This document shows positions 16,557 through 25,410 of a stretch of 64,000 bases of DNA, piece by piece. The DNA lies in the NCBI GenBank assembly GCA_934647305.1, contig CAKUFI010000005.1, positions 1 to 64,000 on the forward strand, in the 5' to 3' direction. How positions within the stretch are numbered: position 1 is the stretch's first letter; the number at the start of each line of letters is the position of its first letter. The notes below the pieces were generated by a model that saw only the letters and a program-made list of their open reading frames with translations, was not told where the DNA came from and made no database searches. A program made the translations under genes and the position numbers. The DNA comes from an uncultured Clostridia bacterium (GTDB taxonomy: Bacteria; Bacillota; Clostridia; Christensenellales; Aristaeellaceae).

Positions 16557-17804
16557 TTATTCATCGGCAAGGGAAAGCCCGTCCGGGGTGAAGACCCGGA
16601 TGCGCAGGCTTCCCTCATGTACGTCCACGAGGCCCTTCACGGAAATCAGCTTTCCATTCAGGTCTTCGGGGGTGAAGGGGCTGTCCTGCATGGGCGCGAC
16701 CCAGACCGTGACGGTCAGGCCGTCCTGCGTGCAGGTCAGGCTGAGCGCGCAGCTCTTCGAGACGTCTTCGCTCTCATGGATCTGTACGTCCGTGACGGAC
16801 AGGCCGTCCAGCGATACGCTCGAGGCGACGCGCAGGGGATCGAGCTGGGAGACGGTCAGGGGCGTGTAGGCGGGGGAGAGCCCCTCGTCCAGCTTCCTGA
16901 GGTTGTCCGGATCGTCCGGGCGCATCATGCGGTAGTTTACGTCGCTGACCTGCCAGGCCTCGCCGGCCTCGTAGTAGCTCACCACGCCCACCACGCGCGC
17001 CCGGTTGCCCACGTGCAGGATCTCCAGACCGCCCCCGCTGAGGCTGTAGCCGTAGTAGACCTGCATGCCGTAGGTGCGGTCGGTTTCCTCGTCGTAGTCC
17101 TCCAGGTACACGCACTGCGCCCAGTTCATCGTCACCACGCCGGAGAAGGCGACCTTCTTGCCGGCATAGGCTTCGGGGTCCTCGCGCAGCTGGCGCAGGG
17201 TGACTTCGAGCGCGTCTCCGTAGTAGTAGTCGGGATCGGGCTGGCCGGAAAACAGGTTCAGCTTCTGCTTCCTCGCCTGAGCCACTGCCGCGACGCAGGT
17301 GTCGCCGTAGCGATTCTTCGAGGCGGAGTAGGGCACGGCCAGGCCGTTTTGCAGCAGCTCGATGTTCAGGTTGCGATAGGGCGCGTCCTCGCGCTCGCGG
17401 TACCAGACCCAGACGAGATACCTTCCGCCGGTCGAGTCCATGTTGAGCCTTTCGTCATCCGATTCGATAAGTATTGACTGGGCGTTTTCCAGGCGCTCGC
17501 GGGTGAAGCGGGCCGCGGCGGGGCCGTATTCCTCGATTTTGCCGGTGGTCTCAGGGGTGTTGATCGCCAGATAGCGCGCCTTGAGCAGGCCGCCGGGAAC
17601 CAGGGAATCGGGCACGTAGAAGTGTGTGGTGTCGCCGTCAACGAACGAGGCGACCGTGACCTCCTGCCGGAGCGTCCGATCCCCCGGGCGGACGGAGGCG
17701 GCGAAGTCCGTGAACTCGCCGTCCGCCGCCGCAGAAGAGAAGAGGAGGAAAATCAGACACAGCAGCAGGGAAAGACTGCGCTTAGTTGGCGTATTCGCAC
17801 TCAT
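16557..17804 (-). CDS. Secreted SNase-type (thermonuclease-like) protein with C-terminal OB-like domains
   Basis: A 415-residue exported protein. After a signal peptide (to about residue 27) comes a staphylococcal nuclease-like domain at about 45-190: D56 and D58 in VDGDT, R77, the INTPET motif with E85, and R128 in GGRYLVW correspond to the known catalytic residues. The metal ligand equivalent to Asp40 of SNase is N82 here. Two further beta-rich domains follow (about 205-290 and 325-415). I chose ATG 17804, with GAGGA 8-9 bases upstream, over an upstream TTG. It overlaps the binding-protein gene by 23 bases. Likely an extracellular nuclease feeding the neighbouring importer; the link is inference. 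Confidence 0.82.
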   Translation of the reverse strand: MSANTPTKRSLSLLLCLIFLLFSSAAADGEFTDFAASVRPGDRTLRQEVTVASFVDGDTTHFYVPDSLVPGGLLKARYLAINTPETTGKIEEYGPAAARFTRERLENAQSILIESDDERLNMDSTGGRYLVWVWYREREDAPYRNLNIELLQNGLAVPYSASKNRYGDTCVAAVAQARKQKLNLFSGQPDPDYYYGDALEVTLRQLREDPEAYAGKKVAFSGVVTMNWAQCVYLEDYDEETDRTYGMQVYYGYSLSGGGLEILHVGNRARVVGVVSYYEAGEAWQVSDVNYRMMRPDDPDNLRKLDEGLSPAYTPLTVSQLDPLRVASSVSLDGLSVTDVQIHESEDVSKSCALSLTCTQDGLTVTVWVAPMQDSPFTPEDLNGKLISVKGLVDVHEGSLRIRVFTPDGLSLADE

Positions 17805-19164
17805 CGACGGCTTCCTCAAAGGCGGCCTCGATCTGCGCGTCCACGTCGTCGCCGGTCATGGTCAGGCACTTGGGCAGCAGCGCGCCCACCTGATCGCGGG
17901 CAGTGGAGGAGCCGACGAAGGCGGGAGAGGTGTAGTACGCGTCCTCCTGAGCCAGGCAGACCTGCGCGCTCAGGGCCGCGATGTAGTCGCCGCCGTCCGC
18001 CTTGGACAGGAACTCGGCGTACACCGCGTTGTCGGCGACAGACTTGATGACCGGGACATAGCCGGAGGCCATGGAGAACTCAGCCTGGAAGTCCACGCTG
18101 GTGGTCAGGTACTTGATGAACAGCCAGGACGCGACGACCTCCTGAGGATTGTCCTTCTTGAAGATGCAGACGCTGGGGCCCTGGGAGATGACCTTGCGGT
18201 TGTCGGCGCTGACCTGAGGAATGGTGGCGATGCCCACCTCGAAGGGGTAGGAGCCGTCCGCGTTGGCGGTCGGGCGCTGATACTTGGAGCCGGCGGAGGA
18301 GCCGATGGACATGTAGGAGCGCACGCCGGTGGTGGCGGTGAACAGGCCGGAGGTGTAGGCGCCGTACAGCTTCTGGGTGGTCAGGTAGCCCTTGTTGTAC
18401 CACTCGTTGAACATCTTCACGAAGCCGCGGTTGGTCTCGTTGTTGAACAGGTAGTGATCGCCGGTGGCGCTGGTGTAGTCGGAGCCGTACTGCTCGCACA
18501 TGGTAATGAACCAGTTGGACTCGCTGTCATAGCCCAGCGGGATGGAGTTGGGATCGAGCTCCTTGATCTTGGCGCAGACCTGCTCCATCTCTTCCCAGGT
18601 GGTGGGCACGGCGATGCCGTTGGCGTCGAAGAAGGTCTTGTCGTAGTAGAGCACCTCGGTGGACTTGGAGAAGGGCATGGTGTACATCAGGCCGTCGCCG
18701 TATTGGCGGCCTTCTTCATAATAGCCCTCGATGAAATCGGCCTTCTGCTCGTCGGTCAGGCCGAGGGTCTCGGTGGTGCCGTCGGCGCGATTCACGGTCA
18801 CGGTGCTGTCGATCAGCTCGTCCAGCGTCTGCACGGACTTGGCCAGGTTGTACAGCGCCACGTGATCCGGATAGCAGTAGGCGATGTTGGGCTGGGAGCC
18901 GACGGAGATGTCGGCGATGATCTGGTCGCGCACGTCGTCGTAGCTGCCCAGGCTGGTGTGCTCGATGTGGATGTTGGGATAGAGCTTGTTGAACTCGGCA
19001 ATGTAGTTGTTCATGACTTCCTGAAGCGTCGTGCCCTGTTGTGTGTACAGCGACAGGGTGACTTCGCTTCCGTCATAGCCTTCGGCAGGTACCTCGAAGC
19101 CGGCGGCAAAGGCCGTGCCGCACAGCATGGTCAGAGCGAGGAGCATGGCGAGAATCTTTTTCAT
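17782..19164 (-). CDS. Extracellular solute-binding protein, family 1 (UgpB/MalE-like)
   Basis: A 460-residue binding protein with signal peptide MKKILAMLLALTMLCGTAFA and no usable lipobox (Leu precedes the signal cysteine). The mature part has the family-1 pattern: EVMNNYIAEFNKLYPNIHIEH, then GSQPNIAYCYPDHV and TWEEMEQVCAKIKEL. It is part of a complete importer with two permeases and an ATPase encoded upstream on the same strand. By type (MalE/UgpB) the ligand could be a sugar, a glycerol phosphate or something else; the sequence does not decide. AAAGGAAGGG precedes the start. Confidence 0.9.
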   Translation of the reverse strand: MKKILAMLLALTMLCGTAFAAGFEVPAEGYDGSEVTLSLYTQQGTTLQEVMNNYIAEFNKLYPNIHIEHTSLGSYDDVRDQIIADISVGSQPNIAYCYPDHVALYNLAKSVQTLDELIDSTVTVNRADGTTETLGLTDEQKADFIEGYYEEGRQYGDGLMYTMPFSKSTEVLYYDKTFFDANGIAVPTTWEEMEQVCAKIKELDPNSIPLGYDSESNWFITMCEQYGSDYTSATGDHYLFNNETNRGFVKMFNEWYNKGYLTTQKLYGAYTSGLFTATTGVRSYMSIGSSAGSKYQRPTANADGSYPFEVGIATIPQVSADNRKVISQGPSVCIFKKDNPQEVVASWLFIKYLTTSVDFQAEFSMASGYVPVIKSVADNAVYAEFLSKADGGDYIAALSAQVCLAQEDAYYTSPAFVGSSTARDQVGALLPKCLTMTGDDVDAQIEAAFEEAVDECEYAN

Positions 19165-19236
19165 CTGAGTTTCCCTTCCTTTTTCCTTATTTATTAACAG
19201 GCCTTGCGGCCCATTAACCGGTGTAAGCGGGGCGTT

Positions 19237-20127
19237 TTACCCCTTGATGCCGCTGCGGCTGACGCCCGTCATGATGTACTTGCGCAAAAAGACGAACACC
19301 AGGAACAGCGGGGCGGAGACCAGCGCCACGGCCGCCATCTGCACGGGGTAGTTGACGTCGCCCGTGGTGTCGGTGAAGGCGCTGCGCAGGCCGTTTGTAA
19401 TCAGGCGGTGCGCGTCGTCGTTGGCGACCAGCCTGGGCCAGATGTAGGAGTTCCACGCGCCCATCATCTTGAGGATGGTGATGGAGATCAGCGTGGGCAG
19501 GGACAGGGGCACCATGACCTTCCACAGGTATTTAAGATCCTTGGTGCCGTCCACCTTCGCGGCCAGATACAGCTCATTGGGAATCTGCAGGAAGCTCTGG
19601 CGCAGGAGGTAAATGTAGAACACGCTCACCAGGAACGGCACGATCAGCACCGTATAGGTGTTTTTCCAGCCGAAGGCGGTGACGGTGCCGTAGTTGGTGA
19701 TGGTGAACAGCTCGCCGGGGATCATCATCGTGGCCAGCAGGAAGGCAAAGAGCAGCTCCTTGCCCTTGAACTCCAGCCGCGCGAAGGCGAAGGCGGTCAG
19801 TATGGTGATGACCAGGGAAAGCAGCGTGGACACCACGCCCACGATCATCGTGTTCATGAACAGGCGGCCCAGCTTGGCCGTGGTGAAGGCGGTGACGTAG
19901 TTGCCCAGCATCAGCACGCGCGGCCAGAAGGTGGGCACGCTCAGGCGATACTCGTCCAGCGACTTGACCGAGGAGATCAGCATCCAGTAAAACGGGAACA
20001 GCACGATCACGGCCATCAGAATCAGAAAGGCGTATACGCCCAGGTAAAACAGCGCCTTGCCGGCCCGCTGACGGACGAACTGGGCGCGAATCCGCCGTGC
20101 ACTTAGAACCTTCATATCGTTTGACAT
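19237..20127 (-). CDS. ABC transporter permease, MalG/UgpE type
   Basis: A 296-residue permease with six predicted membrane helices. The EAA loop is visible (PNELYLAAKVDGTKDLKYLW) near residue 190, as is the family's MMIPGELFTITNY segment, and the C-terminus ends GVSRSGIKG as in MalG-type proteins. It lies 12 bases after the MalF-type permease stop in the same operon and 72 bases before the binding-protein start. Confidence 0.92.
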   Translation of the reverse strand: MSNDMKVLSARRIRAQFVRQRAGKALFYLGVYAFLILMAVIVLFPFYWMLISSVKSLDEYRLSVPTFWPRVLMLGNYVTAFTTAKLGRLFMNTMIVGVVSTLLSLVITILTAFAFARLEFKGKELLFAFLLATMMIPGELFTITNYGTVTAFGWKNTYTVLIVPFLVSVFYIYLLRQSFLQIPNELYLAAKVDGTKDLKYLWKVMVPLSLPTLISITILKMMGAWNSYIWPRLVANDDAHRLITNGLRSAFTDTTGDVNYPVQMAAVALVSAPLFLVFVFLRKYIMTGVSRSGIKG

Positions 20128-20139
20128 CGCCGCACCTCC

Positions 20140-21081
20140 TCAGTAATGCACGCGCTTCTTGCTGACCCACAGATTGACCAGGGTCACGGCAAGTATGATG
20201 GCGAACAGGATCAGCGCCGCGGCGCTCGCGCGTCCCTGGCTGTTGTTGCTCAGGGAGTCGTAGATGAAGCCGACCATGGTGTTCAGGCGGCCGCCGTCGT
20301 TGGGCGGGCCCATGGTCTCGCCGAAGATACCCACGATGCTGGTGTATTCCTTGAAGCCGCCGATGAAGCCGGTGATGACCACGTAGGCCAGCATGGGGGA
20401 GACCAGCGGCACGGTGATGCGGGTGAAGACGCGCCAGCGGGGCGTGCTGTCCACCTTGGCCGCCTCGTAGTACTGTTTGTTGATCGCCTGCAGGCCGCCC
20501 AGCAGGATCAGGATCTTGAACGGCAGCGCGTTCCAGACGATGTAGACGATCATGACGGCCATGTTGGCGGTGTAGCTGGAGCCGTAGTTGATCCAGTTGA
20601 TCCGCGTGCCGCCGAAGAACTCGATGATGTTGTTGATGATGCCGGCGGTGACCACCAGCTCGTTTTCGGTGCCGTAGAAGCTGCCCACGATGTTGAACAT
20701 CGCGGCGAACACCATGCCGATGGCGATCGAGTTGGTGACGTAGGGCAGGAAGAAGATGGTCTGCAGTGCCTTTTTAAGCGGCTTGATCGAGTTGAGCGCC
20801 ACCGCGATGAGCAGCGCCAATATGGTCGACAGCGGCACAGTCCACACGCACAGCAGCACGGTGTTCTTCAGGCAGCTTAAGAACTTTTTGTACTTGACCA
20901 CCTTCACGAAGTTGCCAAAGCCCAGCTGGAAGGTCTCGCCGCCCGCTGCCTTCAGGCCGGAATAGTTGACGAGCAGCGACATGCGCACGGTGTTGATGAT
21001 CGGCCACACGGTGAACACCAGCAAAAGCGCCAGCGCCGGGGCCAGATACAGCCACGCTTTCCATTGCTTGCTGTTGACCAT
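20140..21081 (-). CDS. ABC transporter permease, MalF/UgpA type
   Basis: A 313-residue permease whose start WKAWLYLAPALALLLVFTVW and EAA loop (INKQYYEAAKVDSTPRWRVF, near residue 207) are typical of UgpA/MalF-like proteins. The proposed cytoplasmic tail ends VSKKRVHY. Its ATG lies one base after the stop of the ATPase gene, so the two are tightly coupled. Confidence 0.92.
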   Translation of the reverse strand: MVNSKQWKAWLYLAPALALLLVFTVWPIINTVRMSLLVNYSGLKAAGGETFQLGFGNFVKVVKYKKFLSCLKNTVLLCVWTVPLSTILALLIAVALNSIKPLKKALQTIFFLPYVTNSIAIGMVFAAMFNIVGSFYGTENELVVTAGIINNIIEFFGGTRINWINYGSSYTANMAVMIVYIVWNALPFKILILLGGLQAINKQYYEAAKVDSTPRWRVFTRITVPLVSPMLAYVVITGFIGGFKEYTSIVGIFGETMGPPNDGGRLNTMVGFIYDSLSNNSQGRASAAALILFAIILAVTLVNLWVSKKRVHY

Positions 21082-21082
21082 A

Positions 21083-22186
21083 TCACATCACCTCGAACGG
21101 CACGCGCGCCTCGGTTTCCCTGTCGAACAGGAACACCTTGTGCGGCTTGAGCGAATAGCGGATGGTTTCCATGTGCGCGCCGATGCCCAGGTCGGAGCCG
21201 ACGATCGAGCGGATCGACGGATTGAGCGAGGCGGGGTGGGTCGAGACCACGCTCACGTCGCGGCCCATGACCTCCACGCCCGACATTTTGCATACCATCG
21301 GGCCGCTTTCCTCGGGCACGAAGCCCTCCGGACGGATGCCCACGGAGACCTCGCGGTCGGACACGCCCGGAACCTTCAGCACGCGCTGGCCGTCCAAATA
21401 CAGGTATTGCTCCCTGACCTGTCCCGCGAACACGTTGATGGGCGGGGTGCCCAGGAACTTGGCCACGAAGAGGTTCGCCGGGTTGTCGTACACATCCTGC
21501 GGCTTGCCGATCTGCTGCACCACGCCCTTTTTCATGACCACGATCAGGTCGGAAATGGACATGGCCTCCTCCTGGTCGTGGGTGACGAAGACGGTGGTGA
21601 TGCCGGTTTCCTTCTGGATGCGGCGGATTTCCTCGCGGGTCTGCAGGCGAAGGCGCGCGTCCAGGTTGGACAGCGGCTCGTCGAGCAGCAGCACCCGGGG
21701 CATCTTGACCAGGGCGCGGGCAATGGCGACGCGCTGCTGCTGGCCGCCGGAGAGCTCGCTGGGCTTGCGGTCGAGCAGCTCCTCGATCTGCACCAGCTTG
21801 GCGGCGCTCTGCGCGCGCTCGAGCATCTGATCCTTGGTCAGCCGGTCTGCGCCGGTCAGGTTCTGCAGCGGGAACAGGATGTTCTGCAGCACCGTCATGT
21901 GCGGGTAGAGCGCGTAGTTCTGGAACACCAGGCCGATGCCGCGCTTCTCGGTGGACAGCTGGGTCACGTCGTCCTCGCCGAAGTAGATCTTGCCGGCGGT
22001 GGGCTTCTGCAGGCCGCTGATCATGTACAGCGTGGTGCTCTTGCCGCAGCCCGACGGGCCCAGCAGGCCGATCAGCTTGCCGTCCGGGATCTCGAAGGAG
22101 AAGTTGTTGACCGCGACGACCTCCTCCCTGGACTTTTTGTTGCGGCTGGGGAAGATCTTGGTCAGGTTTTCAAGCACGATTTTCAT
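21083..22186 (-). CDS. Sugar ABC transporter ATPase, MsmK/UgpC type
   Basis: A 367-residue nucleotide-binding protein. Walker A GPSGCGKST is at 43-51, the Q loop at FQNYALYPHM, the signature LSGGQQQR at 145-152, Walker B VLLLDEP at 165-171 and the H loop in THDQEE. A C-terminal TOBE-type regulatory region follows (from about 240). It couples with the two permeases downstream. It is the only ATPase of this class in the window, so it is also a candidate to energise importers A, B and C, as MsmX does in Bacillus; that is inference. AAAGGGG precedes the ATG. Confidence 0.93.
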   Translation of the reverse strand: MKIVLENLTKIFPSRNKKSREEVVAVNNFSFEIPDGKLIGLLGPSGCGKSTTLYMISGLQKPTAGKIYFGEDDVTQLSTEKRGIGLVFQNYALYPHMTVLQNILFPLQNLTGADRLTKDQMLERAQSAAKLVQIEELLDRKPSELSGGQQQRVAIARALVKMPRVLLLDEPLSNLDARLRLQTREEIRRIQKETGITTVFVTHDQEEAMSISDLIVVMKKGVVQQIGKPQDVYDNPANLFVAKFLGTPPINVFAGQVREQYLYLDGQRVLKVPGVSDREVSVGIRPEGFVPEESGPMVCKMSGVEVMGRDVSVVSTHPASLNPSIRSIVGSDLGIGAHMETIRYSLKPHKVFLFDRETEARVPFEVM

Positions 22187-22211
22187 GGGATACCCCTTTC
22201 TTTCTGGCGAA

Positions 22212-22970
22212 TCAGGCGCGCTCGGAGGCGACCTGCTGCGCGTGCTGTTGTTGCTTGAAGGCGATCAGTTCCTCGCGGCTGGCGAATATCTTCTGGCTGG
22301 GGTAGTCGATCACCACCGTGCCCGCGAGCAGGTCGTGTATCGGCGTGTGTTCGTGCGTGGCCAGAAAGAGCACGAGCTGCACAAGCGCCAGCCCGGCGAG
22401 CGCAAGCGTGCCGAAAAGGCCCAGGCTGCCGAAGTACAGCATGAGCAGAATCAGCGCGGGAACCATGAGTTCGATGGTGTATTTGCCCAGAATCGAGCGG
22501 ATAAACAGCGTGACGGCGCTGATGCGCACGCCGTCCGCGCGCATGACGCCCAAAGAGAAGATGCGCTTGCCCAGCGTCCGGCCGTCGTGAAGCAGCAGCG
22601 GAACGACAAATTCAATCAGCAGGCAGGAAAGCAGCAGGCTCATGGAGAGGATCAGTATGGTCAGCCGCATGATCATCCCGTAGGCGTAGACCGCCCGCTC
22701 GTCCTGGCCCAGCGCCTTATACGCCTCGTCCAGGCGCGCGCTGTCCGCCTCGGTCAGCGCGTCGTGGTCGGACAGCGACATGTGGAAATCCACATCGTAC
22801 TGTTCGCCATAGGCCGCGTAGGCCGCCTCGAGCGTGTCCACGTACCCGTCGTAGCCCAAAAGCCCCGACAGGAGAAAGGCGAACAGCGTCGCCGCCACCC
22901 CACCCAGTATGAAATCGAACAGGAAGGCGGAAATCCGCTTCCACATCCCTGCGCGCTGAAGACTGAACAA
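22212..22970 (-). CDS. RDD family membrane protein
   Basis: A 252-residue RDD-domain protein. It starts with LQRAGMWKRISAFLFDFILG, the conserved RDD opening helix, and contains the RTLGKRIFSLGVM segment and a C-terminal IHDLLAGTVVID motif. I prefer a TTG start at 22970, because GGAAGGAG lies about 10 bases upstream and the conserved LQRAG segment is then included; the first ATG (22946) would cut into it. It is 25 bases upstream of the ATPase gene and probably the first gene of the operon. RDD protein functions vary, including ion exchange and membrane stress. Confidence 0.82.
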   Translation of the reverse strand: MFSLQRAGMWKRISAFLFDFILGGVAATLFAFLLSGLLGYDGYVDTLEAAYAAYGEQYDVDFHMSLSDHDALTEADSARLDEAYKALGQDERAVYAYGMIMRLTILILSMSLLLSCLLIEFVVPLLLHDGRTLGKRIFSLGVMRADGVRISAVTLFIRSILGKYTIELMVPALILLMLYFGSLGLFGTLALAGLALVQLVLFLATHEHTPIHDLLAGTVVIDYPSQKIFASREELIAFKQQQHAQQVASERA

Positions 22971-23312
22971 ATTCGTTCGACTCCTTCCGACCCGCTGGCG
23001 GTTTTTCACATTTATATTATAAGGTATTTTCGCGAAAAAAGCCAGTCTTTGCGCGAAATATCCCGCGCGCGGGCGGAAAAAGGCAGCCTGCATCATGGCG
23101 GCATGATTCCGTCATTTGGCGCGTAGATTTGTACGGGGAGGCGGAGGAATCCGCGCGCAGGTGATTCGAAATGGCGGACGCGCGCCGTGAAAATGCAGGG
23201 ACGGTTTTCGCAGGCACCGCCTTCGCCGGGACAGGCACAAAAATGTGATGCAAATTTCATATTCCTGTGAAAAATCTCCGAAAACGATTCGACGTAAAAA
23301 ACCGCGTACGCC

Positions 23313-23341
23313 TTGCAATGCGCGCCTCATTTTGGTATAAT
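23313..23341 (+). promoter_or_regulatory. SigA-type promoter of NahK-like kinase gene
   Basis: TTGCAA (23313-23318) and TATAAT (23336-23341) are 17 bases apart, 26 bases upstream of the ATG at 23367. Confidence 0.8.
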
Positions 23342-23366
23342 AAGCTTGAGAGGAGTAAAGAAAAGC

Positions 23367-24494
23367 ATGAACAATACGATGAACCCGGAGGTCGCCCGAA
23401 AGCTTTTGCAGGTGGGCGAGGCCTTCCGCATTCCCGGTCCCTTCTTTTCCTATGAGGAGATCAAGAAGGGCAACGTGAATCATACCTATCGCGTCAACTA
23501 CATCCGCGACGACGGCACCGGCATGGCCAGCATCAAGTCCTACCTGGTGCAGCGGGTCAACACCTATGCCTTCCAGCACCCGGTGGAGCTGATGCGCAAC
23601 ATCGACCGCGTGACCGAGCACATCCGCAAAAAGCACCCGGACGCCAAGTGCCTGCACTTTCACCACACCGCCGAGGGCCTGAACTACCTGATGGACGAGG
23701 ACGGCTTCTGGCGGCTGAGCAACTACCTGCCCTCGATCACCTTCGACACCTGCGACGACCTGAACGTGGTGCGCCGCGCGGGCCAGGCGTTCGGCGACTT
23801 CCAGATGATGCTGTCCGACTTTGACGTGAGCCAGCTGTACTACACCATTCCCGACTTCCACGACACCCGCAAGAGGTACGAGAAGTTCAAGGCGGACGTG
23901 GCGGCCGATCCGTGCGGGCGCGTGAAGGAGGTGCAGGCGGAGATCGACTGGCTGCTGTCGGTCGAGGACGAGGCCTGCCGCCTGACCGACCTGTACGCGG
24001 CGGGCGAGCTGCCCCTGCGCGTGACCCACAACGACACCAAGATCAACAACGTGCTCTTTGACGAGAAGACGCACGAGGCGCTGGTGGTCATCGACCTGGA
24101 CACCGTCATGCCCGGCCTGGTCGGCCATGACTTTGGCGACGCCATCCGCTCGGCCGCCAACTTCGTCGAGGAGGACTGCCCCGACGCGAGCAAGGCGGGC
24201 GTGAACCTGAACGTGTACTGGGCGTTCGCCGAGGGCTTCCTGAAGGAAACCGCCTCTACGCTGACCGAGAAAGAGGTCGCCACGCTGGGGCAGAGCTGCT
24301 TCTCGCTGGCCTGCGAGCTGGCGTCCCGCTTCCTGGATGACTATCTCATCGGCGACAAGTACTTCAAGACCCGCGTGCCCGGCCACAACCTGCTGCGCAC
24401 CCGCTGCCAGATCGCCCTGGCCAGGGACATGCGCCTGAAGATGGACGCGATGAACGCCATCGTGCGCGACTGCTGGGAGCGCTACAAAAAGTAA
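23367..24494 (+). CDS. nahK: N-acetylhexosamine 1-kinase-like phosphotransferase
   Basis: A 375-residue protein of the aminoglycoside phosphotransferase-like kinase fold. It matches the bifidobacterial N-acetylhexosamine 1-kinase NahK over most of its length from memory of that sequence: the GNVNHTYRV segment, ELMRNIDRVTEHI, AFGDFQMMLSDFDVSQL, LRVTHNDTKINNVL with catalytic D223, and VIDLDTVMPG with D243/D245. NahK phosphorylates GlcNAc and GalNAc at C1 in the lacto-N-biose pathway. The usual partners (lacto-N-biose phosphorylase, uridylyltransferase) are not in the window. AGGAG lies upstream of the ATG. The family is firm; substrate is inferred. Confidence 0.82.
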   Translation: MNNTMNPEVARKLLQVGEAFRIPGPFFSYEEIKKGNVNHTYRVNYIRDDGTGMASIKSYLVQRVNTYAFQHPVELMRNIDRVTEHIRKKHPDAKCLHFHHTAEGLNYLMDEDGFWRLSNYLPSITFDTCDDLNVVRRAGQAFGDFQMMLSDFDVSQLYYTIPDFHDTRKRYEKFKADVAADPCGRVKEVQAEIDWLLSVEDEACRLTDLYAAGELPLRVTHNDTKINNVLFDEKTHEALVVIDLDTVMPGLVGHDFGDAIRSAANFVEEDCPDASKAGVNLNVYWAFAEGFLKETASTLTEKEVATLGQSCFSLACELASRFLDDYLIGDKYFKTRVPGHNLLRTRCQIALARDMRLKMDAMNAIVRDCWERYKK

Positions 24495-24508
24495 TCACAG
24501 ATGCAAAA

Positions 24509-24544
24509 CGCCGTCTTCCGCAAACGCGGAGGGCGGCGCTTTTT
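24509..24544. terminator. Terminator between convergent kinase and AraC genes
   Basis: A 13-bp stem (24509-24521 with 24526-24538, loop AAAC) is followed by a T run on the plus strand. The minus strand also has TTTTGC after it, so it may work in both directions. Confidence 0.85.
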
Positions 24545-25289
24545 ACTGCCCGCGCAGGCGTGAGGGCGGTACGCCGAAGCGCTTTTTGAAGGCGCGGGAG
24601 AAGTAGTACACGTCGCAGTAGCCCAGCGCGAGGGCGGTTTCCGTGACGGTGAACAGGCCGCTTCGCAGCATTTCGGCGGCGCGTTCGGCGCGGAGACGGT
24701 CGCGGTATTCGAGTATGCTCAGGCCTGTGCGGGCATGAAACAGCGCGCGCAGGTACGACGGACTGACGCCGCAGGCCTGGGCGATTTCCTGTGCGGTGAA
24801 GGCGCGCGCGTAATTTTCGCGCAGGAAGGCCTCGGCGCGGGCACAGGGCTCGCAAGGCTCGTGCGGGGTGCGGGACGCGCCGATCCACTGGGCATACAGC
24901 TCGAACAGGCGCGCCTTACAGCGCATGTAGCGCTCGGGCGCGCGCTGCCTGAACAGCGCTTCACATTCCATCACGGCGCGCTGCTGCTCGCAGGACAGGT
25001 GAAGGACACCCCGCAGTGCGTCGATTTCCGGGCAGGTCTGGGTGAAGTCGAACGCACAGGTCACGTACTGCACGCCGCGCAGGTAGGTCAGGCGATAGCG
25101 GCCGCCCCGGCGAAGCGGGATCAGATCCCCCGGCTGCAGCTGCGCGCGGGACGCTTCGTCCTCATACAGCGCCTCGCCCGCGGTGAACAGCACAAAGCCG
25201 TCCCACTGCCGTGCGGGATTCGCAAACTGCTGACCGTCCGCCTCCCGCTTGCGGACAAAAATGTAGATCGCGCCGATGTCGAAGACCAT
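24543..25289 (-). CDS. AraC-family regulator divergent from DUF5107 gene
   Basis: A 248-residue soluble AraC-type regulator: an N-terminal cupin-like sensor (about residues 1-130, with LQPGDLIPLRRGGRYRL) and a C-terminal double helix-turn-helix (about 150-248, with FTAQEIAQACGVSPSYLRAL and VTETALALGYCDVYYFSRAF). I start it at ATG 25289, with GAGGTG 7 bases upstream; an ATG 24 bases further upstream lacks a site. It is divergent from the DUF5107 gene, with 121 bases between starts, and probably controls it. Confidence 0.88.
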   Translation of the reverse strand: MVFDIGAIYIFVRKREADGQQFANPARQWDGFVLFTAGEALYEDEASRAQLQPGDLIPLRRGGRYRLTYLRGVQYVTCAFDFTQTCPEIDALRGVLHLSCEQQRAVMECEALFRQRAPERYMRCKARLFELYAQWIGASRTPHEPCEPCARAEAFLRENYARAFTAQEIAQACGVSPSYLRALFHARTGLSILEYRDRLRAERAAEMLRSGLFTVTETALALGYCDVYYFSRAFKKRFGVPPSRLRGQ

Positions 25290-25342
25290 GCGCTTCACCT
25301 CAAATTCTGTCATCGAATCATACAAACCCCGGCGCGCCGTAC

Positions 25343-25373
25343 ATTGCCGGGAGGACACCCCCGGCAATACAAT
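25343..25373 (+). promoter_or_regulatory. Promoter with overlapping dyad, DUF5107 gene
   Basis: TTGCCG (25344-25349) and TACAAT (25368-25373) with 18 bases between. A 9-bp inverted repeat, ATTGCCGGG and CCCGGCAAT with an 8-base spacer (25343-25368), fills the space between the two boxes and overlaps the -35. It is a good operator candidate for the divergent AraC regulator or another repressor. Confidence 0.65.
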
Positions 25374-25410
25374 AGAGCGGCAGGACAAGAGAAACGGAGG
25401 TTTTTTTATC

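Noticed and set aside
17626..19197. 523-codon frame antisense to the binding-protein gene, rich in Gly, Val and His
   Set aside because: Mirror of a well-supported MalE-type gene with signal peptide and operon context. No family features.
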